Below, piece by piece: positions 35,850-48,503 of a stretch of 64,000 nt of DNA. Under the pieces are notes generated by a model. It was not told the DNA's origin and did no database searches. It saw only the letters and a program-made list of their open reading frames with translations. A program made the translations under genes and the position numbers. Source of the DNA: Cannabis sativa (taxonomy: Eukaryota; Streptophyta; Magnoliopsida; Rosales; Cannabaceae); the NCBI RefSeq assembly GCF_029168945.1, contig NC_083604.1:10718812-10782811 (forward strand). The letters run 5' to 3'. How positions within the stretch are numbered: position 1 is the first letter of the stretch; every line of letters begins with the position of its first letter.

Positions 35850-38700
35850 TTATACCTATTTACCGAGATTTATGAAAACCAATTTTAATAAGAATTAATA
35901 AATAAAATTAAGTAGTGGATAGTGAGATAGAGATTTTTACGTAGTTTAAGTATTAGTGAGCCCTATTTTACGAGTCAATCGTATTTGGCTAAATAGCCTT
36001 GATGTATTACAATGTTCTTTGCAAGCTGAAGCACTTTAGCTTCTTGCTATAGTATTTACACAATGATCTTTCAACACTTTTCATGAGGGTATAATGTAGT
36101 ATTCATAGGCTAGGATCTGGAAAAGGATATACCTATGACCCGCTAGGATTTGCATGTGAACTTAGTCCAATAATGAGGTATATACATAACATACACTGAT
36201 TTTGGGCCCACGGACTGAGACCCAACCTGTAATGACCACTTAGTTTTATTTTGAGAATGAGCAGATAATTAGAGTTTATTTATGAAATAGACTTATTATT
36301 ATTATTTTGAAAGTTATGGAGATATATTTTAATTCTCGGTGTGCTAATTATGATATTTATGAATTTTATATCTTTCATATTTTTATGCTCGATAACAGTA
36401 AAATGCAACGTTTGGCCTGTAGAGTCAGTAGACAAGATTTTGTCTCTTAGTTTTAGCGGGACATTGTTGTTGGACATTTAGAATGTTAGATTATTTTTGG
36501 GGTTATGGTTTAAGACCATTTTATCCTTATGTATGTTGGTCACCTTATATTTAGCAAGAGGGTAGTTATGTCATTTTACCCTACTTTTGTCTCTTATGGT
36601 TAGTGGATTATTACTAATCCTTTCATTTTAATTTTATGCTGAAAAATGAGTTACCTTATTGATAACACTTACAAGATAAAACACAAACTAAGAAAAAATC
36701 AAACCTAATCCTTTCTCTCTCTCCCTTTTGCTAGGCCACACCTAGAACCCAAGAGAAACCAACATTCTGCTTCTTCAATTTAGATCAGTTCTTGAGGTTT
36801 TATGTTGATGTAGTTCAAGTGGTAAGATCTTTGGTCCATTTCTTTTAAGTTTATTCAAGAAAATTTAGGTTTTCGTGCATAAATTTTGAGTTAGGGCTGT
36901 TGTACAAATTGCTTAGGTTTAATTCTGTTTTTTGAAGTTTTTGTATGCTAGATTGAGTGATTTTAAATTGAATTTGTTGCTTGTTATGGAGCTTAGGTAA
37001 GGTTTGAGCTTTTGAGCTCAAACTTTTCCCTTTAATGGAAGATTTCATTTTAGGGGCTTTATAATTGTTTTTATTGCTTGAAATATATTTGTTGTGGCCT
37101 AATTAGGTGGTTTGAAGAGTTTGATGCGATTTGTGGTAAAATTGAGTTGTTAGTGAAGTTTTTAGGGTTTTCTACAAGAAACCAATTAACTGGTTGGGCA
37201 GCCTTGTAGAACCGGCTAACTGTTTCCCCAGGCAGAACCCTAAAAACCAATTATCTATTTTGGAAATCTGGCTTACTGGTTATAGTAGTTTTGGAATCCT
37301 AGTTTTTTGTGTTTTAGGATATTTAGTATATTTTCACACTATCCATCGATAGGGAAACTTTTAATTTTGATTTTATGTTCCCGAAAAGTAATTTAGCGTA
37401 TCACTTATCAATTTTGACAAATGTTGTGACTTAGGGGCCTATGAATCATCGAACAGCAATTTCTACTCAAGTTGATCAACACACCTGAATTCAGAATCAA
37501 GGTAAGATTAGTATAATAATATGCATATGTGATTACATATTTAGCGTGAATATTTATGAATGCCTGTTAGATAACATATCAATAATAACAGTATTAGTGT
37601 ACATAGAGTTACAATGAATACCAACAAATATATGTTTGGCAAAGTATTGATTGATGCTATTACATCAGTACGATTAGATTACTGAGTATAGGCTGATATT
37701 GTGGTCAATAGTATTGTCGTACGAATGTTTTAGACTCAGCACGCGTGGGATGCGGGATAATATTATGATTGGGTGCATGGGGGCCTAGTTATAATTCGGT
37801 TTAAGCTTATGTTATGATTATACTTTTCTTACGGAGTCTATCGACTCAAAGTTACTGTTTACATGTGTAGATAGGGGCAAGGCTAAGGCTGAGCAACATT
37901 GAGTGCAGGCAGATAAAGATTGTACATATTTTAGAACTGGAGTGTTCGATCTTCGGGGCAGCAGGCTTTATTTTGACAGTTGTAAGGTGAAAACTTTTGT
38001 TGTGATATGTTTTGTAAAATAGTTGTAACTGTTTAAAGACGGGATCCCGAATTATGTAAAGTTTATTTATGTAAGTTTAAAGTTAATTATGAAAAGTGTT
38101 AATCAAACACAATTTTTAATAAACTCGTTGGTTAGCAACAGATCGAACAGTTAGTATTTAAATCACGATAACACGCCTAATCTAGTAGGGTGTTACACAA
38201 CCTATGGGGCGAAGGTGATCCTTACGCTTGGGGACCACGGGATATTGACTGATGGCATGCATGCATCTTCTTTGTGTACTGTTGTGTCAGAATAGTGGTC
38301 GTCAAATAAAATGGGGGTTTCCTATTGGTGGTGTACACACTCTTAGGGTCTAACATAAGAGACAATCCCTTAATTTAGTGTCAAAGGGCTGCCATGTCAT
38401 CCTGGACTAGGTTTCCGGGATGCCTCTTGGAATACCCCTCCAGATGTATCCCAGATGCTCATCCGAAAGGTCTCAGCTGCTTCTTTTTATTCGTGCAAGA
38501 TGCCCTTCTGGATATTCAGAGAGATCTGGTCTCAGATGTAAATATCTTAAGCCTCGGATGGGCATGAGGCCCATTCTTTTGTGTAGGTTGTGCCCGTTTT
38601 CTTGGTAGGGATTTTGATAGAGTCTTAGATGGTGAATTTTGAATTGGAAATGCCACGTGACCTCTTACAAAAATACGAATAAAAATACTTATGATCAACA
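35850..38700 (-). mobile_element. Old minus-strand LTR, split by a solo Gypsy LTR
   Basis: The parts flanking the solo LTR 36228-38197 are richer in GC than their surroundings. On the minus strand the right part begins TGTTGATCATAAG (plus-strand end gatcaaca at 38693-38700). The left part carries a U5-like sequence (cactaatacttaaactacg...). Together they look like one LTR of under 1 kb. The left end, and whether internal sequence remains, could not be determined. Confidence 0.35.
36228..38197 (+). repeat. Solo LTR of the chromovirus-like Gypsy family, TSD CAACC
   Basis: 1970 bp from TGTAATGACCACTTAG to GGGTGTTACA, flanked by CAACC at 36223-36227 and 38198-38202. It is the plus-orientation relative of the LTRs at 56216-58190 and 62290-64000. 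Shared blocks include cgatagggaaacttttaa and ttagcgtatcacttatca. No internal sequence remains. It has only a short CT tract where the others carry a long GA/CT microsatellite. Confidence 0.85.
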
Positions 38701-39886
38701 CAAAAATCTATTTAAACACATATTTTATTATGATGAAAGACTATATATACTATAATAATATTTATAGATAATTTTTTTTATCAATTTACTTTGTTAATTT
38801 TTTTTGGGATTTTTTTTTTTATATTTTAAAGTAATTTTTTTTTTGTATTCTTACGAATATTCATATAGCAACTCACATAACAACCAATAGAGCAACCTAA
38901 ATCCCAATTAAAAACCACATAGTAACCTACATAGAAATTACCAGAGCAACCCAAACAATAAATTTTAAAAAAAGGTTAGAAAATAATATATAGGATAATT
39001 TCCCATTGTTGTTCTTCTACTCCAATCTCTAAGGTCCTCTCTAGCGCATATATATTTGGTGCTAAAATTCACTTTATCATTTTAAATATTTAGCTATAGT
39101 ACACACCAAATATTATATTATATTTAATAAATTTTAAATATATAGATATATTAGGAAAATTTTATGGTGCTCTTCCTAAAAGAAAAGTATTGATACATCC
39201 TCGATCTGTTTCAACATATAAGAGAGTTTTTACATTTTTTTTTTCATACTGTTATAAGACATCTTGGAAAATTTTAAAAAATTCAAAAAAAATTTAACAC
39301 GCTAAAAATAAAGTTCAAACATTATCTTGCATGCGTGTCTATTTTATTTTATACCTGTATGAAATATAATAATAATAAAAAAAATTATATTTTCTTATAA
39401 AATAATATAATAATAAAAAATATTTTTTATGGGGCAATTGACGACTAAATCTTCTTATATTTTAATTTTATACACTAAATTTACTAATTTTTTGTGACAA
39501 TACTACCTAATTTGACTTTTTTTTTTTTGCAAATTTAAAGGGTCAATTAAATCACACAGTTAAATACTAACTGGATTGTTACTGTGTATCTATGTATATA
39601 CGGGACATGTTTTTATTAGTTTCGATATTTTAATATCACGTGCACAATAATAATCACAGTTGGTATTTAACAATTGAATTCAAATTTGTAAAGAAAAGTA
39701 AAGTTAAGAGGGTATTACAATAAAAAAAATAATAAGAGGTTAATTAAATTTATAAAAATTAAAGATAAGTGAATTTTACCGCTAATTATTTTTTTTTATG
39801 TGTAAAGTTTAGTATTGTGATTAGAATAAAAGAGATTATAATATCATATTTAGTATTAGTGCAATACTAATACTAAATTTAGTGTC
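38701..39886. other. AT-rich intergenic DNA
   Basis: No gene recognised. A weak inverted similarity between about 39430-39500 and 39770-39840 may mark another old MITE, but its ends are not clear. Confidence 0.3.
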
Positions 39887-39889
39887 TAA

Positions 39890-40712
39890 CACTATGTTTG
39901 GTGAGATAGATGTAGAGGATAAAAGATGGAGAGTTTAGGGAGGATAGAGGATATAAGGGAGGGAGAGTATGGTAGTTATCCTTTCAAGTTGTTTGGAAAG
40001 AAAGATGGAGAGGTTATTACTATATACTTATAAAATTATTTTAAGCTAATAGTAATTTTTTCCCCGGAACTTTGACATGTACTAAATCATGCCCTTTGAA
40101 CTTTTTTGGCCGTTAAAAATTCCCCCTAAACTATTAAGATTGTTAGATTTAAGGACTTTTGTCTAATTTTAATAAAAAAATTCTAACATGGTTGAAAGTT
40201 CAGGGGGCATGATTTAGTACATATCAATGTTTGAGGGGCATGATTTGGTAGATATCAAAGTCTGGAGAGCATGGTTTAGTACATAAACAATCACTGAAAC
40301 AATAAAACTGAATGAAATTAGACAAAAGTCCTTAAATCTAACAATCTCAATAGTTCAGGGGAATTTTTAACGGCCAAAAAAGTTTAGGGGGCATGATTTG
40401 GTATATATCAAAGTTCGGGGAGAAAAATTGCTAATTAACCATTATTTTATTATCCATTTATTTATTTTTTTTATAATTGTTTTATGATAGTGTATTTGTA
40501 ATTTTAAAATAAATTAGAAAGAAGAGTATAAATCTTTCCATTTGAGGAAGGATTCAAAATGGTGGGCCCAAATGGATTGTAAATCATTCTACCTCTCCTC
40601 TCTCTCTCTCCCACAATCCTCTATGCCAAACAAATGGATTTTCCATCTCCCACCACCCCTCTCCCTCCTTCCCTCTCCATCCACCCATGTCTCTCTCCTT
40701 CCAAACACACCC
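39890..40712. mobile_element. PIF/Harbinger-like MITE, TSD TAA, with nested MITE
   Basis: The ends cactatgtttgg and, in complement, gggtgtgtttgg form an imperfect inverted repeat flanked by TAA at 39887-39889 and 40713-40715. GGGTGTGTTTGG-like ends and 3-bp TAA/TTA duplications are typical of Tourist-type elements. The arms are purine-rich on the left and pyrimidine-rich on the right. A second element (40044-40440) interrupts the middle. Confidence 0.6.
40044..40440. mobile_element. Fold-back Mutator-like MITE, 9-bp TSD
   Basis: 397 bp with long inverted arms of about 120 bp (left aactttgacatgtactaaat; right in complement ggtatatatcaaagttc). It is flanked by attatttta at 40035-40043 and 40441-40449. 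A 9-bp TSD and long TIRs fit a non-autonomous Mutator-like element. No coding sequence. Confidence 0.75.
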
Positions 40713-40823
40713 TAAGGTTAAAGATGGCTAATTTATTTTAAACTTAAAGCATTAGCCCTAGGCCGTAGCTCCACAAAATTGTCATAATTTGTTTTTTTGA
40801 AATGAAAATATTCATATAATTTA

Positions 40824-41313
40824 GGTGGCGTTTGGTAACACTTTTTTAATCAGTTTTCTGTTTTTAAAAGTAGAAAAGTGAAAATATTTTTCAAAAACAT
40901 GTTCTATAAAACTGTTTTTACTTTTCAATTTTATAATTAGAAATCAAAATTTTAAAAACAAAAAAAAAATCACTTTCAATATTTTTTTAAACAGTTTTTT
41001 TTCTTAATCAATTTTTTGGATTACAACCAGACCCGAACCCAAATCCCCTCCTCACGGCCTTGGCGCTGAACCCGGCTTCTGACCCGAACCCGAATCCAAC
41101 CCCGAATCTTGACCCGACTTAAATAAAATCAAAAAATTAAAATGAAAATAAAATTTACAGAACACACTTTTATTTTTTGTTTTTAAAATTGAAAAATAAA
41201 AGTGGTTAGAGAATGCATTTTTGTTTTTTAAAAATAAATTTTATAAAAACAAAAATTTTACTTTCATTTTGTGATTAAAAAATTAAAAAACAAAAATGTT
41301 ACCAAACGACACC
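40824..41313. mobile_element. PIF/Harbinger-like MITE, TSD TTA
   Basis: 490 bp with inverted ends GGTGGCGTTTGGTAACA and, in complement, GGTGTCGTTTGGTAACA, flanked by TTA at 40821-40823 and 41314-41316. The arms are A/T-rich and fold back on each other. A central GC-rich segment contains repeated gacccgaaccc. Confidence 0.75.
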
Positions 41314-41316
41314 TTA

Positions 41317-43494
41317 ATTGTTGACATTGACCTATTTTCGAATGAATATTAATATATTAATTCCTTTATAATATGTGTCACAATTGCGAAAATAATGACC
41401 AATAATACGTCAAACGATTTTAATATTATTTTCATTCAAATGTTTAGTATTGCCCACCGTTTTTATTAACTTTAATTCCTATTTAAATGTAAGTTGAGTT
41501 ATATAAAGTCGAACATACCTGAATTGAAAAAGAGGCGATATATAGTTTTGAAATAATGTGTTAATGGAGTAGGTGAGATAAAGGATTGGTAATGAAGGCA
41601 CAAATATCTATTAAAATAAAATAGAAAATCCCCTTTCAAAAAATAAATTATAATTACTTTTAAACATAAGTTTCTTATCAATATTTTCAAACCATAGCGG
41701 TTGACAATGTCTTTTCTTTTGTAAATTAATTTTGCCGATATATGACTACACTATTATATTACCCCATTTTCTATTATATGAAAGGAATTCCATCAAATAT
41801 ATATGTTCAGATATTGATAAAATTTGCACAAAGTCAAAGGCATATTATTAAGAACCTAGCTATGGCATTAAGTGTGTATATATATATATTTGTATTCTAA
41901 TAATTATTTTAACAATATGGATCTATAATTAATATTGGAAGCAGCCTAACGAAAAGGTTGTAAAATGAGTTGGTGTGCAGTGTGACCATTATTGATTTAA
42001 TTTCAATTTTGTCAACTTCTCTAAAACGCACGATTCATTATTTATTTATTTGTTTGCTGTAGTTAATTCCTTATCCCCTTTATACGCATGTACATATATT
42101 ATATATGTATATGATATATTTAATTTTGTGATGAATATGTATTAGTGAACAAGTTATCAACCATCAACAGTAGTACTTCAAATTAGTTCTACTGCTTTCA
42201 ATTATCAATTAGCAATTACATTATTAGTAATAGTTAATTTAAATTAACAGTCTATATAAGTAAAGTGTTTATTGGATCAACAATTAATTTGTGCATGGTT
42301 AACTTAAAGTAAATAAATTGAAAGAACATTATGTGTCATTTTGAAGATGCAAGAATATACATATATAGAAAAAATGGTGCCCCTTAAAGTAGAAGTAGAG
42401 TCTATAATGCATGCAATGTTATTGTTAATATATATAATAATATTATGATCCTTCTATAAATAACTCTTTAAAAATAATTTATCGATGAACTTTTTATTTA
42501 TATTTTGACATTTTAGAGAATTTTTTGGTTTAATATTTTTATAATCATGTACGTTGTAGTTATTTGAAACACTCTGCAAAATTTTAAAAAATGTATAAAA
42601 ATTTAACTTGTCGAAAACATGATTCAAATAGTTTATTGCACGCGAGAATTTTATTTAGACGCGTGTTCAAACTATATTTTTGCCGTGTTAAATTTTTTTA
42701 CATTTCTCAAAATTTTACAGCATTTACTAAATAAATACAAAACCCATACCAACTCGTCGAAGTGTCATAGTCATGGCTTTACGATAGGATAATTCAATCA
42801 TCTTCTCTTCTTCAAGCACATTATAGCCATTACAAAACCCAAATCAAATCAAATTAAATCAAGTCAACCTACCCCTTTTTCGTTTTCGAATTCTCTCTTG
42901 TGAACATCTAAGATTTGATCAAGGACAATGCTTTATTGAAGTTCGCTCTAACGATTTCGAGTGGAGATATAGTTATATGTAACAGATTTGAATTGCCTCC
43001 TCCCTCTCTCTTATTTTATCGGCTGTCCACCATCTCTCCCATTCAAGAATTCATGCACACACAGTCTAAATTGGAGAGTTTTTCGACCGGCAAGCTTGAG
43101 GCAATCGTATAGACAATAAACTTGAGGACAAGATATTACCGAAGGGGAAGACTATTGTATTGATCTTCTTGATTGATGCCAAAGTTTTTTCATTCCCACA
43201 TAAACGTCTTCTTCTGTGAGGAGTTCAAGAGCAGTCTTGTGAGAGTAGTTCGGTTCGGCTCAACGACGTCCTTCGTTTCGGATTTTTGTTTTCATTTATT
43301 AATTTACTGTTATTAGTTTAATTCCAATTAATGTTTTTATGGGGTTAGAATTATAAGGAGTTCATTCCTGCTGTGATCGTGTTTATGTGTTGAAACTAAT
43401 TTAGTTTTTTCATTAGTCTTGTCTTTTGACATGGTTCTTTAGTCTTGTCTTTTGACATGGTTTTTTAGTCTTTTCCTTTTAGTTTTTTCTGGTT
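41317..43494. other. Intergenic DNA without a recognised gene
   Basis: AT-rich to about 42700, then a more balanced stretch (42780-43300) that could be a decayed repeat leader or gene fragment. The ORF 42915-43112 has no recognisable domain. Just upstream of the LINE tail, tagtcttgtcttttgacatggtt is imperfectly repeated three times (43414-43515). Confidence 0.3.
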
Positions 43495-43899
43495 CGAGTC
43501 TTGTCTTTTGGCATGGGTTGTGTAGCTCAGAATCATCATGATGCTATGGTAGAAGCATTTAAGAAGGGGAAGATTGGATGTGTTCAACTTGAAATTGCTG
43601 AGATAATAGGCATTAAAGAAGCATTGAGTTGGATTGAAACTCATTCGTGAGATAGAGTCATGTTGGAAACAGATAGCTTGGTGTGTGTCCAAGCAATTCA
43701 GAGCGGTATTTTACGCCTTCACAATTTGTATTTTGTAAAACGATATGCAAATAAGTTGGTTCATTATTTGGCAAGAGACTCTTGTTTCTCTATAGATCGT
43801 GTGCTTCAGTTGGAGGACTGTTCCTTTGACGTGCGTTCTATTATTTTAAACGAATTTATTAATTAATAGATCTTATGATTTTTATTCAAAAAAAAAAAA
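43495..43899 (+). pseudogene. LINE RNase H tail
   Basis: Patches read EIAEIIGIKEALSWIETHS, then a stop (TGA near 43648), then VMLETDSLVCVQAIQSG and KRYANKLVHYLARDSCF, as in the plant L1 RNase H end. About 20-30 residues between the last two patches are missing compared with the usual domain. The copy ends at poly(A) around 43888-43898. Confidence 0.7.
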
Positions 43900-44844
43900 T
43901 ACAACGTAAATGACATAAAAAAATAAACTAATTTTTTTTATATATAAAATTCTGTATATATTTATTTATTTAAAATATATTATTCTTTATAACCTTTAAA
44001 AATAGTTTATATGGTAAATTAATATGTAATGTATGTTATTTTTTTTTTTTTTATAAAATGTCAAAAAATAAGAAAATAAATAATAAAGCTCATGAATTGA
44101 ATTTTTTTTAAAAAAAAGTATTTTTTTTTTAAATTAGTTTACTTTTTATTTTTGTATAAAAAAACCTATTTTTTGATATATTTAATTTTCTAATATTATA
44201 TAATTATCATTAAATAAAATACAACTTTACGCATACCATACTTTAAATTTAAATGTAGGAGTATTTAATATTAGACCACATCAATAGTATTAATGTAACA
44301 ATTGTACCACACTTAATTATAGATAGTACTTTTAATAATTAATGGTGCAAACTCTAAAATTAAACTCCCACAAAACTAGAGAGCTAGGTTGTGCCCGGAT
44401 ATAGATACACATAATATATATGTTATTTTCATGATGGTGATACATATAATAAAGAGTATGTATGTATGTATATATAGGTATATAGGTTGGTATAGGTGGA
44501 GAGAATATATATACTGTGGAGAAAACAAAAAAAGCTTTTTTTTCGGTTTCACTTGGTTGGTTGGGTGGTAGCAGGGGAATCTAAGCAGTAAGCGCAGTAA
44601 GGACTAAATCAAATACACTGTCACTGTGCATATATATGCAGAAAGAGATGGATGGAGAGCTTGATGGTGATAGACCATGCATGTATTATTTATATATATA
44701 TATGACATATATATGTATCCCTATTACAGTACACTATACATATATATATGTGTGTGAATATATGTATACATACATGCATGCGGATTTCGTTTCAAGATCA
44801 TTCTGTGTGTTGTTTGTTGTATTAGAGTTTGGTGAATAAGCGAG
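43900..44844. other. AT-rich intergenic DNA with TA/GTAT repeats
   Basis: Low-complexity ATATGT tracts (44400-44780) and A/T runs. ORFs here encode repetitive Tyr/Ile/His peptides from the microsatellites and are not genes. Confidence 0.4.
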
Positions 44845-45756
44845 GGGAAATGGGAAATTTGATTTTCTATGCTTAGAAAATTAAAAAATTTGATTTTTAA
44901 ACCAATAATTAAAATCCTAAAAAAACTATACCTTTTTTTTCAAAACCCCAAAAATACCCCCAAACTAAAACTATCTCTCTTTCTCTCTCTATCTAGCCGG
45001 TCCCAATAATCCCACACCCCAGGTCCGATGGTCGGACCATGGGGTCCGATGGGGTCCGACCAATCGGACCCATCGGACCCCAAGGTCCGACCATCGGACC
45101 TCTCTCTTCCCCTCTCTCTCAAATCGCAAAAAAAAAAAAAAAAAAAAAAAAATTAAAGGCGGTCGGACCTTCGGTCCGATGGGTCCGACCATCGGACCCA
45201 TCGGACCCGAAGGTCCGACCATCGGACCCTTTCTTCCTCTCTCTCCAGAATCGCAGAAAAAAAAAAAATAAAAAAAAAAAAAATTTCAAAGGTCCGATGG
45301 TCGGACCTTGGGGGTCCGATGGGTCCGACCATCGGACCCCCAAGGTCCGACCATCGGACCTTTGTCTTCTTCCCTCTCTCAAATCGCAGGAAAAAAAAAA
45401 AAAAAAGTTTCAGAGAAAATCGCAGGAAGTGGGTGGGGGCGGTCAAGAGTGGGTGGGTGCGATCTAGGGTGGGTGGGTGCGGTCTACCGTGGGTGCGGTG
45501 GTTCACCGTGGGTGGTGGTCGATCGGCGTTTTGGGTGGAACGCCGGAGGTGGATCGGTTGGATTTGGTGCTTTCTTAGTTGGGTTTCGGGTGGGATTGCT
45601 TTGAGAGAGAAAGGAGGAAGAGAGAGAGATGGTTGAGAATAATGAGGGGGGTATTTTTGGGGTTTTGAAAAAAAAGGAATAGTTTTTTTAGGTTTTAAAT
45701 TTTTGGTTTAAAAATCAAATTTTTTGATTTTCTAAGCATAGAAAATCAAATTTCCC
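44845..45756. mobile_element. Fold-back TIR element with GGTCCGA palindrome array, copy 1
   Basis: 912 bp with inverted arms of over 100 bp: left gggaaatttgattttctatg, right its complement ending aaatcaaatttccc. It is flanked by an 8-bp repeat TAAGCGAG at 44837-44844 and 45757-45764. The interior holds three blocks of GGTCCGATGG/CCATCGGACC palindromes separated by poly(A) tracts, then a GC-rich part with ggtgggtg repeats. ORFs in both strands across the array (for example 45039-45467) are repeat-driven. An 8-bp TSD points to a hAT-like or Mutator-like origin. Confidence 0.75.
45013..45362. repeat. GGTCCGA/TCGGACC palindromic array
   Basis: Three clusters (about 45023-45100, 45166-45230 and 45290-45361) of the words ggtccgatgg, ggtccgacca and their complements, in both orientations. 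They are separated by A-rich linkers containing ctctctc...aatcgcagaaaa. A single shorter cluster is in the relative at 51780-51842. Confidence 0.8.
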
Positions 45757-46212
45757 TAAGCGAGTGAGTGTGAGAGAGAGGTTACTTAGGGGAATGGATT
45801 GGGGGTATATAGGGATCTCTTTGTTGTTGTTGTTTTTAGTCTACTTTTTATTCTTTATGAGGGAATCTCTGTTTGTTTGTTTCTCTAACACTCAGTTCAT
45901 GTCTTGGCATCTTTTTGACAGCTTTCTTCATATCATCACTTCTTTTCTCGGAATTATTAGAATGTATTGTACTAAGTTTATTCACTATCATCACTCTTCT
46001 TTCTCATATGTAATGTATATTTATTTATACTTGCATATATTATTCTTCTTTTCCTCTCTCTCTTTTCTTATTCTTCATATATTTGAAAATTGACACGTAT
46101 ATATATATGGTGTCACATCCATTGACATATTAGTCATGAGTTAGATGTATGCCTGTTTACCATTGTATATATATATGGAACAGTTCTGAATGAGTAATAG
46201 GTATTAAATAAA

Positions 46213-46502
46213 GGAAAATTTACATGGTATACTAACTTTTGTTATTTTTTTACAAAAATATTGTCAGACGGTATTTTTTACTTTTTTACGGTATTTTTTT
46301 ATAAGTTTCATACTGCAGTATACTGTCTTAAGTTTTCACTGGTGTTCTACTCGTGTTTTAGTGGTGTTCTACTGTTGTTTTGAGTTGTTTTGCTTTGTGT
46401 TTTACTAGTGTTTTATAAAAATACAGTATTTTTGAGAAGATTTCTGTGTGACAGTATTTTTGTAAAAGTTAACCCAAATTCCAGTATTTTTGTAAGTTTC
46501 CC
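46213..46502. mobile_element. MITE with 8-bp TSD
   Basis: 290 bp flanked by taaataaa at 46205-46212 and 46503-46510. Ends ggaaaatttacatggtat and, in complement, gggaaacttacaaaaatact are similar inverted repeats. No coding sequence. Related sequences lie at about 19515-19805 and 49485-49735. Confidence 0.65.
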
Positions 46503-46941
46503 TAAATAAATCTAACTATAAATATTAAACCATTAGATTTTGATTTGATGGCAAATAATAAAATAAAAATTTGAATTTCTATGTTTAATTTAACTACTTA
46601 ATTAAAAAAATATCAAAAAGTACCTCATTTTACATTATATAAAAAATATTTAAGTCAAACTCATTTTTTTAATCTTTTTTTGTCAAAGAATTTTTTTTTT
46701 CAACCAATGGAACAATCTCGGTTCATATAATGTAAAAATGAGAGATTTTTCTAATTTAATAGAAAAATTAAGCATAAAATCTCAAATTTTCTTGGGGCGT
46801 CGCTCTCTATGGTGGAGCTCTAGGCGGTGCAGACTCGGGATGGTTCTTGTGCCCAGATTTAGATTTTCTTTCCAGTTCAAACTATGTATATATATCATTT
46901 TCAGTCAATTGCTTAAAGGGGTATAATAAAAGGTAGGTTGC

Positions 46942-47112
46942 ATGGAAGGCTTGTTAGGTTTGGAGATTGACGAGAAGAATGATGGTATTGATGATGAGGT
47001 TGGGGAAAATGAAGTTAGACCCATTGAATATGAATTGGTTGAGGAAGATGAGAACAGTATGGATTACAGTCTAGATCCGATTGAAGAGGAAAGCGATTTT
47101 GGGTTCTGCTAG
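46942..47112 (+). other. Short acidic ORF of unknown origin
   Basis: An ATG-started 56-codon frame, strongly acidic: MEGLLGLEIDEKNDGIDDEV, then more Glu/Asp-rich sequence to a TAG at 47110. I recognise no domain. It could be a fragment of LINE ORF1, since a LINE tail in the same orientation follows at 47560, or a captured gene piece. There is no intron or poly(A) evidence to support expression. Confidence 0.2.
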
Positions 47113-47448
47113 AAATCACGACGATTTCTGTTATGCTTTCGATTGGAGTTCGTGGTCGCCGACTAAGAATAGATATGGTTCGTGGTCGCCGACGGAAGCC
47201 TGTAGTAGCCTTAGCAGTCCCGTTTCTTGTTACGGTGGCAGTTTCAGACGGTGGTGCACATGTAGTGGCACAAATTGTGGGATAGAGGGATAGCGGTTAT
47301 ACTCATTTTGACTGAGTTTGTTGCGGTTAAACTTATAAATTGTATTGTTGCGGTTATACGAGTTCGTGCGCATGTTAGTTTTGTAGGTTTTTAATTTACA
47401 CACTTTTATTATTATTATTATTATTATTGAACATATTTAATGATTTTT

Positions 47449-47480
<32 letters not shown>

Positions 47481-47559
47481 TTTTTTTAAAAAGTCTTTTT
47501 TGTTGTTCGTCAAGTGTATTATGTTATTTGTTCTGTTTATGTTTGGTTATTGTTTATGG

Positions 47560-48106
47560 AGGAGTTCTTCATCACATTTTGAGACACTTATATAGATAAG
47601 TTTTCTTCCTTTAATTTTTTAATTAATACTCTCATGGTGAATATTTATTTTCTGAAGACTCATTATTGGATTTATTGTTTTTGTAGGGAGTTTGAAATCA
47701 TTCAAGTGGATGCAATGGACTTTGAGATAGGGACTTTTGCAGCCATGGAAGTAGAAGCTGTAGCTTTAGTGGTGGCTTTGGATTGGACTCTTACTATTGG
47801 GTTACCTATTAGTTCCTTTGAATCTGATTCCTTAGCTTTGATTTCAGCTTTTACTAGAAGATCTTTCTTCTGTAATGAATTTGGCTCTATTTTAGATGAT
47901 GTTGTTAGTTTACTATTCAATTTTCCTGAGCATCTCTAATTCATGTTCGTTGCTCGGCCAATATGGCTGCACATGAGTTAGCAGTTCGTGCACTCAGAGT
48001 GGATGGTGAATTAATTTGGATGGATGATTTTCCTCTGTTTCTCTATGATGTACGAAACTCTGATTATATTCAATGAAAGTTTATTGTCAAAAAAAAAAAA
48101 AAAAAT
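47560..48106 (+). pseudogene. LINE RNase H tail with poly(A)
   Basis: The frame 47634-47939 reads EVEAVALVVALDWTLTIGLP and SFESDSLALISAFTRR, part of a plant L1 RNase H. The frame then shifts to CSANMAAHELAVRALRVDGE and DDFPLFLYDVRN. It ends in poly(A) at about 48090-48105. The start of the copy is not clear; T-rich DNA lies before it. Confidence 0.7.
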
Positions 48107-48465
48107 CGCTAGAATTAACTTGTTGTAGATTTAGAGAAAAGATGACAAGCCCAATTGAATGAGATCAACTTCTTTTAGGCCCAAACAAATTTTAGAAAAG
48201 TAGAAGTAAGAAAAAAGGAATGGGGTATGCGTGAGAAATGGGTTCGTTTTAAGTTGAATTGTCATAATTTGCAGGTGGCATTCTTGACTTTGACAAAATA
48301 TGTTTATTCCACTAACTCTGTTCCCAAAGACTCCAAATTTTTCCCAATACATATTTTCGTTCCTTCAAAATGAAAACAAAATAACACATATTTCAACTCC
48401 CTGTAAAGTGTAATTTCCAAAATTCTATAAAGAAGTTTCTATAACCATTAAAGAAGAAACTATTT

Positions 48466-48503
48466 GATTTCAAAAAAAAAAAAAAAGAAGAAGAAGAAGA
48501 AGA
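48466..48503 (+). repeat. Tail-only insertion: poly(A) plus (GAA)n
   Basis: agaagaaactattt occurs at about 48452-48465 and again at about 48504-48517. Between them lie only gatttc, about 15 A and a GAA run. This looks like a minimal target-primed insertion that kept little more than the tail. Confidence 0.4.

Noticed and set aside
43490..43530. B-box-like ggttcgagtct suggesting a tRNA or SINE
   Set aside because: No A box at the right distance upstream and no cloverleaf; it is next to a LINE tail.
45039..45636. Overlapping long ORFs on both strands
   Set aside because: All are produced by the GGTCCGA and GGGTGGGTG repeats within a fold-back element; they encode Gly/Pro/Asp/Ser repeats only.
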